Source: Acanthosepion esculentum (Eukaryota; Mollusca; Cephalopoda; Sepiida; Sepiidae). Taken from it: a DNA stretch of 64,000 nucleotides. The position numbers were made by a program, and so were the translations under genes. Positions 30,146 through 40,085 of the stretch are shown piece after piece. Within the stretch, counting starts at the first letter, position 1, and the number at the start of each line of letters is the position of its first letter. The notes beneath the pieces were generated by a model. The model was given only the letters and a program-made list of their open reading frames with translations. It was not told the DNA's origin and made no database searches. The stretch lies in the NCBI GenBank assembly GCA_964036315.1, contig OZ038507.1, forward strand, positions 60,739,502 through 60,803,501. Reading direction: 5' to 3'.

Positions 30146-30329
30146 GGGGGGGCATAAGATGCGTTCAGTGTCTTTTATAAATAGATTGTGAGATTTACTA
30201 TTGGAATGTTTTTGCTAATTTTAGTTGCGTTCCAGGTTTGAATTGTGAATCTCTATGTGGCCGAAGAAGGAATGTAAGGTGGAAAGAAATAAAGAAGTTA
30301 AAGGGTTTAAAAGAAGGGAGGAGACAACA

Positions 30330-30332
30330 TAA

Positions 30333-30367
<35 letters not shown>

Positions 30368-30428
30368 GAAGAATGTAAAACAGACGAAAGAAACGAGAAA
30401 AGAATGAAAGTGAGATTAATGTGGGAAA

Positions 30429-30463
<35 letters not shown>

Positions 30464-30868
30464 GAAGAATGTAAAACAGACGAAAGAAACGAGAAAAGAA
30501 TGAAAGTGAGATTAATGTGGGAGAAAGAAAGAAAGAAAGAAAGAAATAAAGAAAGAAAGAAAGAAAGAAAGGAAGAATGTAAAACAGACGAAAGAAACGA
30601 GAAAAGAATGAAAGTGAGATTAATGTGGGAGAAAGAAAGAAAGAAAGAAATAAAGAAAGAAAGAAAGAAAGAAAGGAAGAATGTAAAACAGACGAAAGAA
30701 ACGAGAAAAGAATGAAAGTGAGATTAATGTGGGAGAAAGAAAGAAAGAAAGAAAGAAATAAAGAAAGAAAGAAAGAAAGAAAGAAAGGAAGAATGTAAAA
30801 CAGACGAAAGAAACGAGAAAAGAATGAAAGTGAGATTTATGTGGGAGAAAGAAAGAAAGAAAGAAATA

Positions 30869-30899
<31 letters not shown>

Positions 30900-30957
30900 G
30901 AAGAATGTAAAACAGACGAAAGAAACGAGAAAAGAATGAAAGTGAGATTAATGTGGG

Positions 30958-31012
<55 letters not shown>

Positions 31013-31130
31013 AATAAAGAAAGAAAGAAAGAAAGAAAGGAAGAATGTAAAACAGACGAAAGAAACGAGAAAAGAATGAAAGTGAGATTAATGTGGGAGA
31101 AAGAAAGAAAGAAAGAAAGACGAGGCATAT
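30330..31130 (+). repeat. Compound repeat: ~65-bp core plus variable (GAAA)n, seven units
   Basis: The core GGAAGAATGTAAAACAGACG, then AAAGAAACGAGAAAAGAATG and AAAGTGAGATTAATGTGGG, recurs about seven times between 30367 and 31100. The cores are almost identical; the GAAA spacers vary from about 35 to 70 bases. Purine-rich frames on both strands are artefacts. Confidence 0.93.
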
Positions 31131-31930
31131 TTTAAAATGTTTAAAAGGAAGGCGATAGCTTAAAAAAGAAAGAATGAAAGAAAGAAGTTAAAATGTTTAA
31201 AAGAAGGAAGGAGACAGCGAAAGAAAGACAAAAAGATAAAAAAAAGGATAAAAGAATCGAATGAATGAATGAAACAAAAAAGAATTAAATCATGTCTAAG
31301 TGCGCAAAAGAAAGAAAGATGAAGCAGATATAAAAATGTTTAAAAGAAAAATGATAACTTAAAAGAAAGAAGTTAAAATGTTTAAAAGAAGAGAAAACAT
31401 GAAAGAAAAGGAATGACGAAAGAAAGAAAAAGGGTAAAACAAACGATAACTTAAAAAAAAGAAGAAAAATAATGAATCAATGAATTAAAGAAAGAAGGAA
31501 AGAAAGAAGAATGAAGAAAAACAGGGCAGATTTTTAAAAAGCTGAAGTACAGGCGATAGCTTAAAATAAAGTAAAATAATGAATGAAAGAATGAATGAAA
31601 GAAAGAAGAAAGGAAGGAAATTAAAATGTCTAAAACAGGTAAGGAAAGGAAAGAGTTGCAAAAAATACAGTCAAAAAAGAAAGAAAGAAAGAAAGAAAAA
31701 AAGAAAGAAAGAAAAGTGTACAAAACAAACGAAAGGATGGGAAAATAAATTGAAAGAAAGAAAAACAGAAGAAGGAAAGAAGTTAAAATATTTAAAAGAA
31801 ATCAGTAGATGACATAAAAGAAAGGTAAAACAAACAAATGAAAGAAAGAGAGACAGACAGAAACAGAGAAACTTGAACGAAGAAATGAAAAATCTTAAAA
31901 AGCAGGAAGAAAGAAAGATACACGGTGGAC
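31131..31930. repeat. Degenerate purine-rich tract
   Basis: GAAA-type words with scattered TTAAAATGTTTAAAAG phrases (31134, 31189, 31330, 31373, 31785), suggesting an older form of a compound repeat. Confidence 0.75.
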
Positions 31931-32188
31931 ACTGGAAGACTGAATGATATAAAACAAAAATAACTTTTACAAAGACATGATTATCTTGGGGTAATAAAGT
32001 TTGGACCATATGAATCTTGTATGGAAACATTTTAAAATCAAGTTTCAGAATCTTTTGGAGTGATGTTCTGGCAATATCTAATTGAGAAGAACGACGATGG
32101 GTAGAAGCTGATGGTTCCCCAAAGACACTCTGCAGTACACCGCTTCCATCGCTGCGTCAGTGCGTACAGTGTGCTTAGGACCTCTGAG

Positions 32189-32247
32189 AACCTTTTTAAC
32201 GTTTCATCAGCTGGCGATTCCGCACCTGATGAAACGTTAAAAAAGTT
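32189..32247. repeat. Hairpin, 22-bp arms
   Basis: AACCTTTTTAACGTTTCATC-AG (32189-32210) and its complement (32226-32247) with one mismatch and a 15-base loop. The right arm reads CTGATGAAACG. Confidence 0.9.
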
Positions 32248-32308
32248 TTCGGTTTTTTTTTAATTTGAAGCAAGATGTACAGTTTTGTAGTGGGTATATA
32301 TATATATA

Positions 32309-32796
32309 TTTTTTTTTTTTTTAAGCGTATCACCCCAAGCAAGGCTGGAGGCCACTATCACGCATGGGGTTACAGAAGGGATGGAGGAAGAGCAGATAGG
32401 AGTGGTAAAGGAGAGGATGTGGAGAAAGAGAAAGACGGAGGGTCGATCAAGGCGAGGGGGTTACAGAAGATTTGGAGCGAGAGCAGATAGGAATGAAAGA
32501 TGAAAGGATGTGGAGAAGGGAAGTGGATAGATCAAGGCAACTGGAGATGACGATTGACGCTACACTTAAACCGTTGGAGATTGTATTTGTCATGGAAACA
32601 GTAATAGGGAAGGGAGTTCCATAGGCGAGATGTGCGAGACATGAAGCTATTGGAGTAGAAGAGACGTCTACATCTAACAGTTTCAACGGTGAAGGGGTGG
32701 GAACGGGATGCCACCCTCGTAGGACGTTTAAATTCACGAGGCTTAGGGACAAGCGAAAGCAACTCCTCGGAGCAATTACCGTGAAAGTACTTGTAG

Positions 32797-32800
<4 letters not shown>
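32309..32800 (-). mobile_element. LINE 3' end (lineage 1) with poly-A tail
   Basis: A T tract at 32309-32322 is the A tail of a minus-strand insertion. Upstream in reading direction: HGNCSEELLSLVPKPREFKR, PTRVASRSHPFTVETVRCRR, LFYSNSFMSRTSRLWNSLPY, CFHDKYNLQRFKCSVNRHLQ then stop. UTR with CACATCCTCTCCTTTACC and GCCTTGCTTGGGGTGA. It is the best preserved C-terminus of the lineage here. Its 5' end lies at the YFHG codons next to TA repeats. Confidence 0.88.

Positions 32801-32852
<52 letters not shown>
32796..32852. repeat. (TA)n microsatellite
   Basis: TA tract exactly at the LINE 5' truncation. Confidence 0.95.
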
Positions 32853-32854
<2 letters not shown>

Positions 32855-32858
<4 letters not shown>

Positions 32859-33035
32859 CATCCACAAACAGACTGTTTTATTGTTTCACAGCTCATCAGT
32901 GTGGCTTCACATCCGATCGATTCAATGCAAGAACGAAACCCGGGCGGAATCCGGCCGATTTGGCATCAGATTCTAGCCCCTAGGTTATTGACGACTGGCA
33001 CGGAGAAAGTCGAACATTTGCGTATTTATTTTTGT
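32855..33035 (-). mobile_element. tRNA-derived SINE (family C), diverged
   Basis: GTCATCCACAAACAGACTG, CACAGCTCATCAGTGTGGCT and the B-box complement AACGAAACCCGGGC align with 22212-22340; the A-box side (CTAGGTTATTGACGACTGGC) is altered. Confidence 0.65.
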
Positions 33036-33144
33036 TCGTAACCACATGATAAGTATATAGGTTTAAGGTATGGGGAGTAGAAAGGCTTGAAAGAATGAAC
33101 ATTTTGGAAAGAAAGCAAATTTGCGGTAAGAGTGGAATAGCTTG

Positions 33145-33279
33145 GAAAGAAAGAAAGAAAGAAAGAAAGAAAGAAGGAAATAAATAAAGAAAGAAGGAAA
33201 GAAAAAATAAAGAAACAAAGAAAGAAAGAAAGAAAGAAGGGAGGAAAGAAAAAAGAAAGAAAGAAAGAAAAAAGAAGGA

Positions 33280-33311
<32 letters not shown>

Positions 33312-35385
33312 AGGAAAGAAGAAAAGAAATAAAGAAAGAAGGAAAGAAAAAATAAGGAAAGAAAGAAAGAAAGAAAAAAGTAGGAAAGAAGGAAAGAAAG
33401 AAAGAAAGAAAGAAAGAAGGAAGGAAAGAAGGAAAGAAATAAAGAAAGAAGGAAAGAAAAAATAAAGAAAGAAAGAAAAAGAAGGAAAGAAGGAAAGAAA
33501 GAAAGAAAGAAGGAAGGAAAGAAGGAAAGAAATAAAGAGAGAAGGAAAGAAAAAATAAAGAAAGAAAGAAACAGAAGGAAAGAAGGAAAGAAAGAAAGAA
33601 AGAAAGAAGGAAGGAAAGAAGGAAAGAAATAAAGAAAGAAGGAAAGAAAAAATAAGGAAAGAAAGAAAGAAAAAAGTAGGAAAGAAGGAAAGAAAGAAAG
33701 AAAGAAAGAAGGAAGGAAAGAAGAAAAGAAATAAAGAAAGAAGGAAAGAAAAAATAAGGAAAGAAAGAAAGAAAGAAAAAAGTAGGAAAGAAGGAAAGAA
33801 AGAAAGAAAGAAAGAAAGAAGGAAGGAAAGAAGAAAAGAAATAAAGAAAGAAGGAAAGAAAAAATAAAGAAAGAAAGAAAAAGAAGGAAAGAAGGAAAGA
33901 AAGAAAGAAAGAAAGAAGGAAAGAAGGAAAGAAATAAAGAAAGAAGGAAAGAAAAAATAAAGAAAGAAAGAAAAAGAAGGAAAGAAGGAAAGAAAGAAAG
34001 AAAGAAAGAAGGAAGGAAAGAAGGAAAGAAATAAAGAAAGAAGGAAAGAAAGAAAGAAAGAAAAAAGTAGGAAAGAAGGAAAGAAAGAAAGAAAGAAAGA
34101 AGGAAAGAAAAAATAAATAAAGAAAGAAAAAGTAGGAAAGAAGGAAAGAAAGAAAGAAAGAAAGAAGGAAGGAAAGAAGGAAAGAAATAAAGAAAGAAGG
34201 AAAGAAAAAATAAAGAAAGAAAGAAAAAGAAGGAAAGAAGGAAAGAAAGAAAGAAAGAAAGAAGGAAGGAAAGAAATAAAGAAAGAAGGAAAGAAAAAAT
34301 AAAGAAAGAAAGAAAAAGAAGGAAAGAAGGAAAGAAAGAAAGAAAGAAAGAAAGAAGGAAGGAAAGAAGGAAAGAAATAAAGAAAGAAGGAAAGAAAGAA
34401 AGAAAGAAAAAAGTAGGAAAGAAGGAAAGAAAGAAAGAAAGAAGGAAAGAAAAAATAAAGAAAGAAAGAAAAAGTAGGAAAGAAAGAAAGAAAGAAAGAA
34501 AGAAGGAAGGAAAGAAGGAAAGAAATAAAGAAAGAATGAAAGAAAAAATAAGGAAAGAAAGAAAGAAAAAAGTAGGAAAGAAGGAAAGAAAGAAAGAAAG
34601 AAGGAAAGAAAAAATAAAGAAAGAAAGAAAAAGTAGGAAAGAAGGAAAGAAAGAAAGAAAGAAAGAAGGAAGGAAAGAAGGAAAGAAATAAAGAAAGAAG
34701 GAAAGAAAAAATAAGGAAAGAAAGAAAGAAAAAAGTAGGAAAGAAGGAAAGAAAGAAAGAAAGAAAGAAGGAAGGAAAGAAGGAAAGAAATAAAGAAAGA
34801 AGGAAAGAAAAAATAAAGAAAGAAAGAAAAAGAAGGAAAGAAGGAAAGAAAGAAAGAAAGAAAGAAAGAAGGAAGGAAAGAAGGAAAGAAATAAAGAAAG
34901 AAGGAAAGAAAAAATAAAGAAAGAAAGAAAAAGAAGGAAAGAAGGAAAGAAAAGAAAGAAAGAAAGAAAGAAAGAAGGAAGGAAAGAAGGAAAGAAATAA
35001 AGAAAGAAGGAAAGAAAGAAAGAAAGAAAAAAGTAGGAAAGAAGGAAAGAAAGAAAGAAAGAAGGAAAGAAAAAATAAAGAAAGAAAGAAAAAGTAGGAA
35101 AGAAGGAAAGAAAGAAAGAAAGAAAGAAGGAAGGAAAGAAGGAAAGAAATAAAGAAAGAAGGAAAGAAAAAATAAGGAAAGAAAGAAAGAAAAAAGTAGG
35201 AAAGAAGGAAAGAAAGAAAGAAAGAAAGAAGGAAGGAAAGAAGAAAAGAAATAAAGAAAGAAGGAAAGAAAAAATAAAGAAAGAAAGAAAAAGAAGGAAA
35301 GAAGGAAAGAAAGAAAGAAAGAAAGAAGGAAGGAAAGAAGGAAAGAAATAAAGAAAGAAAAAATAAAAAAGAAAGAAAGAAAGTT
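33145..35385. repeat. 2.2-kb polypurine array with ~110-bp higher-order unit
   Basis: The plus strand is almost only A and G, with T in AAAATAAAG and AAATAAAG words and in AAAGTAGG. A recurrent block, AAGAAGGAAAGAAATAAAG then AAGAAGGAAAGAAAAAATAA, returns roughly every 105-120 bases, about 19 times. Two minus-strand frames stay open for more than 800 codons (FLSFF/LLSFFL), because CTTT repeats have no stop in these frames. They have no start context, no composition of a real protein and run in two frames at once; not genes. Confidence 0.95.
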
Positions 35386-35844
35386 TAAATGCACGATAGA
35401 AAAACAAAGCAGAAGGAAATAGAAGCAGAATAAAAATAAATGTGCCATAAATACCACAACCAATCCCTGAAACCCGAGCGGTCAGTACGTTGTCAGTTTC
35501 CTGTCTTTGTAAACAACTCACTAATGTTCGTTGCGTCGAAAAATGTAAATAAACAAATAATTAAATAAGGTAACAACTAAAAAACAAAGCCGTGTTGCCT
35601 GACTGATGAAAATTTATTTCGGAAATGTTGTTGACCTCTTCCATTGACTGTTTCTCAATGTGTCTTTTGCCACCAGTCGAACTGTTATGACTAACAGTCT
35701 GATTCAGAAAGCAAGCCTTTAAAAGTTCCCTTCTTCCAATTATTCTCTCTCTTTTTTATCACAATGTCGACCAAGTTGAATTGTCATTAGAACTGACCAT
35801 CTGCTAGAAAACAAATTCCTGATATTTCCTCAAAGAAGAGACTT
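35386..35844. other. Unassigned, probably unique sequence
   Basis: Contains CTGATGAAAATTTATTTCGGAAATG near 35603, a weak form of the hairpin-GAAA motif; nothing else recognised. Confidence 0.45.
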
Positions 35845-36142
35845 AAGGCAAATGAAATGTGTCTCTGCAGAAGGATACTGAGAATACCATGGACTAAATA
35901 TGCAAGTAAGGAAGACATTTATACTTCCGAGCGCACATAATGAGGAAAGTGGACTTGAAGAATTTATCACTCAAAAGACATATTGAAGGCAAGAAAAAAA
36001 CAGGAAAGCAGTGAATAAATTACCTCACGAATTTGTATTGGCAGAACAGAGACTAGAAGAAATAGTAAAAAGACAAGCGTTACAATAGAGAGGAAGTTGT
36101 GGAGAACCTTGATTGACCATGTCCTGAAGGATCACGGCTAAT
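35845..36142 (+). mobile_element. LINE fragment (lineage 2)
   Basis: Codons for RRILRIPWTKYASKEDIYT, then ESGLEEFITQKTY and a tail with IEGKKKTGKQ, EIVKRQALQ and GHG-type end (TGTCCTGAAGGATCACGGC). Matches the C-terminus of 2125-3095. Confidence 0.65.
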
Positions 36143-36380
36143 AAGATATATGTATGAATATTTATCTAATGCTGTAAACATAATTATGTGACCACCCGTG
36201 CTTGAGCAGAAGTCCTGTTTTATAAACAAATTACGTCTATTTTCCAGCATATTCGAAAGACTTAAAAAGAATGTACTCGGCCACAGAGATTGAAAAAATT
36301 AAATCAAGTTTTAGAATAAACTTTCCTGACGTGTTGATATAATCTCCACGAAACTCAGAAACGGGACAAAATAAGCATTA

Positions 36381-36386
<6 letters not shown>

Positions 36387-36465
<79 letters not shown>
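36387..36465. repeat. (TA)n microsatellite
   Basis: TA tract hosting the next element. Confidence 0.95.
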
Positions 36466-36469
<4 letters not shown>

Positions 36470-36541
36470 GTTCGTGCAAAAATAATGTCGTTTTCTCACA
36501 TGAAGTTGAACGTCAAAAAACGACATTATTTTTGTACCAAC

Positions 36542-36545
<4 letters not shown>
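36466..36545. mobile_element. 80-bp mini-mariner in a TA array
   Basis: TTAGGTTCGTGCAAAAATAA at the left and, inverted, TTAGGTTGGTACAAAAATAA at the right; about 30-bp arms with three or so mismatches, a 20-base centre, and TA on both sides. The terminal sequence is of the classical mariner type, different from the mariner at 5060. Only the ends remain. Confidence 0.88.
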
Positions 36546-36595
<50 letters not shown>

Positions 36596-36610
36596 GTGTG
36601 TGTGTGTGTG
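36546..36610. repeat. (TA)n(GT)n microsatellite
   Basis: TA tract then GT tract. Confidence 0.95.
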
Positions 36611-37136
36611 CCCATAAAGTGTCACTTTACCATTTAAATAATATTTTACAAAGGTAATTAATGTGGCATCACAACTAGATGACCTACAACCAACCCTCAT
36701 TTCCGAGCAAGATCGTGCACACTGGGGGACTGCATGTTCGTGGGTTCCTAAATCAAACATTTCCAGGTCGGTGGAATGCAAAGGATGGCCACCTCGTTCG
36801 CCAGATATCACACCCCTGGACTTCTTTCTATGGGGTTCTGTTAAAGATATCGTATATCGAACAAAGATACGGGGCATCACTTATTTAAAGCAAAAGATCA
36901 CTGATGCCATTGCCACCATTGATGAGGCCCTGCTGCAGCGAACATGGCAAAAAATCTTGTACCGTCTTGATGTGCTTCACGCAATTAATGGCACCGATAG
37001 AGAGTAGTATTAAATTAGCTTAGCTTAAAAAAAATCTTCAATATCTACTCCTCATTTTGTAACAATTTCCACATAATTCTCTCTTCATTTGCTTTTGTAA
37101 TCATTTTTTAAATTCTGAAGAGACTTTATGGGCAGA

Positions 37137-37139
<3 letters not shown>
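36610..37139 (+). mobile_element. IS630-type element with transposase C-terminal fragment
   Basis: Ends GCCCATAAAGTGTC (left) and GACTTTATGGGC-AGACTG (right) are inverted; TA follows the right end. The plus strand has SEQDRAHWGTACSWVPKSN in one frame, VRGFLNQTFPGRWN in another (the natural frame), then WPPRSPDITPLDFFLWGSVK, DIVYRTKIRGITYLKQKIT, DAIATIDEALLQRTWQKIL and a stop at 37007. SPD-TPLDFFLWG carries the last catalytic acid of the DDE domain. N-terminal and first acids are missing; one frameshift. Confidence 0.85.
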
Positions 37140-37226
<87 letters not shown>

Positions 37227-37235
37227 TGTGTGTGT
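37140..37235. repeat. (TA)n(TG)n microsatellite
   Basis: TA tract and short TG tract between two related elements. Confidence 0.95.
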
Positions 37236-37249
37236 GCCTTGAACAATTA

Positions 37250-37375
37250 AAAATTTCAGACACACTGGGTTGTCCATTAATATTTTTGTTTTATTCTTTA
37301 CATTAGGTTCTCCGATTAGTTTCGACCAGCATGACCATCTTCAGAAGAACAAATTCCTGCTTGTTAGTAGCAGTG
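37250..37375 (-). ncRNA. Hammerhead-like repeat, copy 2
   Basis: Shares CAGACACACTGGGTTGT and the fold of 10323-10460. Minus strand: CTGAAGA (37344-37338), one free T, stem II GGTCA-TGC-TGGTC, GAA, A-CTAA-T, C at 37314. Stem I has different bases (GTTCTT with GAGAAC plus one bulged G) but can still pair. CTGCTTG-TAGTAGCAGTGAACT follows in both copies. Confidence 0.4.
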
Positions 37376-37377
37376 AA

Positions 37378-37812
37378 CTTCCACCACATTGGGGACTGTA
37401 TGTTCGTGGGTTCCTAAATCAAACATCTCCAGACCGGTTGAATCGTAGGGATGGCCACCTCTTTCACCAGATATCACTCACGCATGTCCGTGGGTTCCTA
37501 AATCAAATATTTCTAGCCCAGTGGATTGAGAGGGATGGTCCAAATCCCTGACCACCTCTTTCACCAGATATTACTCCCCTTGATTTCTTTCTATGGGATT
37601 ATGCTAAGGATATCGTGTATTGAACAAAGATACGGGACATCACTGATCTAAAGCAAAAGATCACTGATGCCATTGACATCACTGATGAGGCTATGTTACT
37701 GCGAACATGCAACTAATGGTGCCCAGAGAGAGGTGTATTAAATTAGTTTAAAAAAACTTCAATATCTACTCCTCATTTTGTAACGACTTCCAGATATTTT
37801 ATGAATACCCTG
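37378..37812 (+). mobile_element. IS630-type transposase fragment, copy 2 with internal duplication
   Basis: CATTGGGGACTGTATGTTCG and GTGGGTTCCTAAATCAAA are followed by a second GTGGGTTCCTAAATCAAA 107 bases later, so the segment around VRGFLNQ is duplicated. Then FHQILLPLISFYGIM in one frame, KDIVY, a stop, TKIRDITDLKQKITDAID and the tail. The right end TTTTATGAATACCCTGTA is a changed version of the copy 1 terminus. Confidence 0.75.
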
Positions 37813-37849
37813 TATATCCTCGGTGAAGAAAAATATGTATTGCTAGGCC

Positions 37850-38030
37850 ATGACAGATGAACCACAGGTGTAAAGGGTGGGGCCAGTACTGCGCACACTG
37901 CACTCCACCTAAAAACTCCATTGCGCAGGTGTTGTCCCGCATCGGCCTAGTCAGCCATCAGCGTGCCTGCAGTCGTTATGGACAGCCCACTTCATAAATC
38001 TTCATTCGGGAAGTCAAGCCAAGAAAAAGA
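37850..38030 (+). mobile_element. LINE C-terminus fragment (SRIGLVSHQRAC)
   Basis: Plus strand codons CAQVLSRIGLVSHQRACSRY end in GQPTS and a stop. A cysteine/histidine knuckle of the form C...SRIGL-SH-R-C closes the ORF2 of one LINE group; only about 40 residues remain. Confidence 0.45.
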
Positions 38031-38038
38031 TATATATA

Positions 38039-38409
38039 TTAGGTCATAAGTTCTGTCCGAATTTTAACTTTTGGTTAAAATGAATGAAATGTAAAGAGTA
38101 TTTTATAATATCTAATGGAGATGAACATTATTTTATGTTTAGATGCATTTAAACTGATCAAATTTTATTTCAGAGAACAATAAAATTAAATTTTGTTTGA
38201 TTAAAACCCTGCTAACATGGAAGTACCCAAGAATAATTTGAGGCACATAATGCTTTATGAGTTAAAGAAAGGAAACTCAACAGCCGAAGCGGCTAGAAAC
38301 ATTCACGCAGTTTATGGAGAGAGAATGTGTGAATGAAAGAACTTGCAGAAGATGGTTTGCAAAAATTCAGAGGTGGAGATTTCACCCTTGAAGATGAAGA
38401 TCGAACCGG

Positions 38410-38447
<38 letters not shown>

Positions 38448-38458
38448 TGAATAGACTG

Positions 38459-38493
<35 letters not shown>

Positions 38494-38503
38494 GAATAGA
38501 CTG

Positions 38504-38542
<39 letters not shown>

Positions 38543-38583
38543 GAATAGACTGAGATAGATAGATAGATAATGAATAGACTGAA

Positions 38584-38614
<31 letters not shown>

Positions 38615-38638
38615 GATAGATAGATAATTAATAGACTG

Positions 38639-38705
<67 letters not shown>

Positions 38706-38799
38706 AAGAAAGAAAAGGACAGACTAATCATGGAAAATACATTGTTGATTTGGTCAGTTGTTTTCTTTATTCAAAATTCGGACAGAACTTTTGGGATGA

Positions 38800-38804
<5 letters not shown>
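38039..38804 (+). mobile_element. mariner, second copy, middle replaced by GATA repeats
   Basis: Left end TTAGGTCA, right end (inverted) TCAGATCATCC, TA on both sides (38037-38038, 38805-38806). Same family as 5060-6266, opposite orientation. The transposase start at 38217 reads MEVPKNNLRHIMLYELKKGN; a one-base shift near 38325 breaks it. After AAGATCGAACCGG (38395-38408) the sequence jumps into (GATA)n and rejoins the element in the 3' UTR (GGAAAATACATTGTTG). The left terminal repeat lacks five bases. Confidence 0.88.
38409..38705. repeat. (GATA)n array with GAATAGACTGA interruptions
   Basis: GATA tetramers, interrupted at intervals of about 50 bases by TGAATAGACTGAGATA (five or six times), inside the deleted mariner. 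Confidence 0.95.

Positions 38805-38878
<74 letters not shown>
38804..38878. repeat. (TA)n microsatellite
   Basis: TA tract beginning at the mariner target site. Confidence 0.95.
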
Positions 38879-38879
<1 letters not shown>

Positions 38880-38977
38880 CGTATATTTTGGCAGCATGTT
38901 TTCATTAAGACATGTTATTGAATATTTTAGACAAGTTTTGTCTACTTATTTTTAATAGGATCCTCTGATAATTCCGG

Positions 38978-39095
38978 GTAATAAGCGTCAGTGACAAGTG
39001 AGATATCTATAGATTAGTGCTTCCCAAACGTTTTCTAGATCCCGCACCCTTGAATTCTATGAATCCATCGTTTTTCCCCTCAGCTATGGGTTAAA
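38978..39095 (+). repeat. 118-bp inverted repeat, left copy
   Basis: GTCAGTGACAAGTGAGATAT, CTTCCCAAACGTTTTCTAGA and CCCCTCAGCTATGGGTTAAA; the reverse complement lies at 42460-42578 with about eight differences. The GTGCTTCCCAAACG-TTT words resemble hAT termini, and the CAGCTATGGGTTAA word resembles the end of SINE family B. No matching target duplication is seen. Confidence 0.88.
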
Positions 39096-39340
39096 TAGTA
39101 AGGCCTATTTCTGGAAAAATCATTGACATTACAAAAAAGATTGTTAGTTCTATATTCACTCACAAAAAGAAAGAATTATTCTTACAATCCTAAATAGATG
39201 TTAGCTTTAAAAAAAGGTTGATAAGGCGTAAAAAACAAATCAATCAATCTATTAATAGGATCTTTCTCCGAGTGTACGATATTACTCACTTTGGGAATCT
39301 CAGCTGCAAAGGTCTAGTTCGCTTCTTATTTTTATTTTTC
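39096..39340. other. Unassigned sequence
   Basis: Nothing recognised. Confidence 0.5.
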
Positions 39341-39505
39341 TTCTTCGCATGCTCCTCCTCCTTTTTATCCTCCTCTCTTTTCCTTTTCTCCTTCTTCCCC
39401 TTCTTCTTTTCTTCCTTTCCTCCTCCTCCTTCTTTTTCCTCGCTTTTTTCCTTTTTCTTTCCCTCCTCCTCCTCCTGCTCCTCGTCCTACTCCTTGCCCT
39501 CCATC
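39340..39505. repeat. Polypyrimidine (CTTCCT-type) tract
   Basis: Almost only C and T; open frames are artefacts. Confidence 0.9.
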
Positions 39506-40085
39506 TTTATATGATTTATCGCTTCAAAACGTGGAATATCATGGTGCTGTCCTACTACCTCTCTTCTGTTGCTCAAAGTAATTCTGAGCATTTACCTTTT
39601 GTCTCTGTCCTGTCGTCCCATCCATTCAAACACTCCCTTAATTGCGTGAGCTGTTTGAATATCGCATAATTATTTTTTTCTTAAGGTTTAGCAAATCAAA
39701 TTTTCAGGATTAGTCAAGTATCTTTCTGAATTCCTCTGTCAAGTAACTACAAATAATTTCTGGTTTTATTCCTAAAATTTTTGGGAATTACAAGCAACTG
39801 ACCTTAAAGTAAAAACTGTCATAATATATAACCTTGTTAACCCGACATTGCACAAAATTATTTTCTTTAACATTTAACAAGTGGCAAGTCAGATTTTCAG
39901 CATTAGTCCACTAGCTTTCTGATAACCTCTGTCAATTAACAGAAAACTATCTGTGTGAATTACAAGCAGTTTCGTTTGTTTGCTGACAATAAAATGAAAC
40001 CTGTTTTTGCATATTTGAACTTTTGAAATTTACAGATAAATTTTTTCATAATTTTCCTTTAAAAACTTTTTGACATTTTTATTTA
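39506..40085. other. Unassigned sequence with a short internal duplication
   Basis: TTTTCAGGATTAGTCAAGTA-CTTTCTGA at 39701 and TTTTCAGCATTAGTCCACTA-GCTTTCTGA at 39893 are related, about 190 bases apart, both followed by CCTCTGTCAA. No coding signal. Confidence 0.5.

Noticed and set aside
32980..35521. Two overlapping minus-strand ORFs of about 830 codons
   Set aside because: They consist only of F, L, S, P and a few Y/I residues, lie in two frames of the same polypurine array, and result from CTTT repeats that lack stop codons in these frames.
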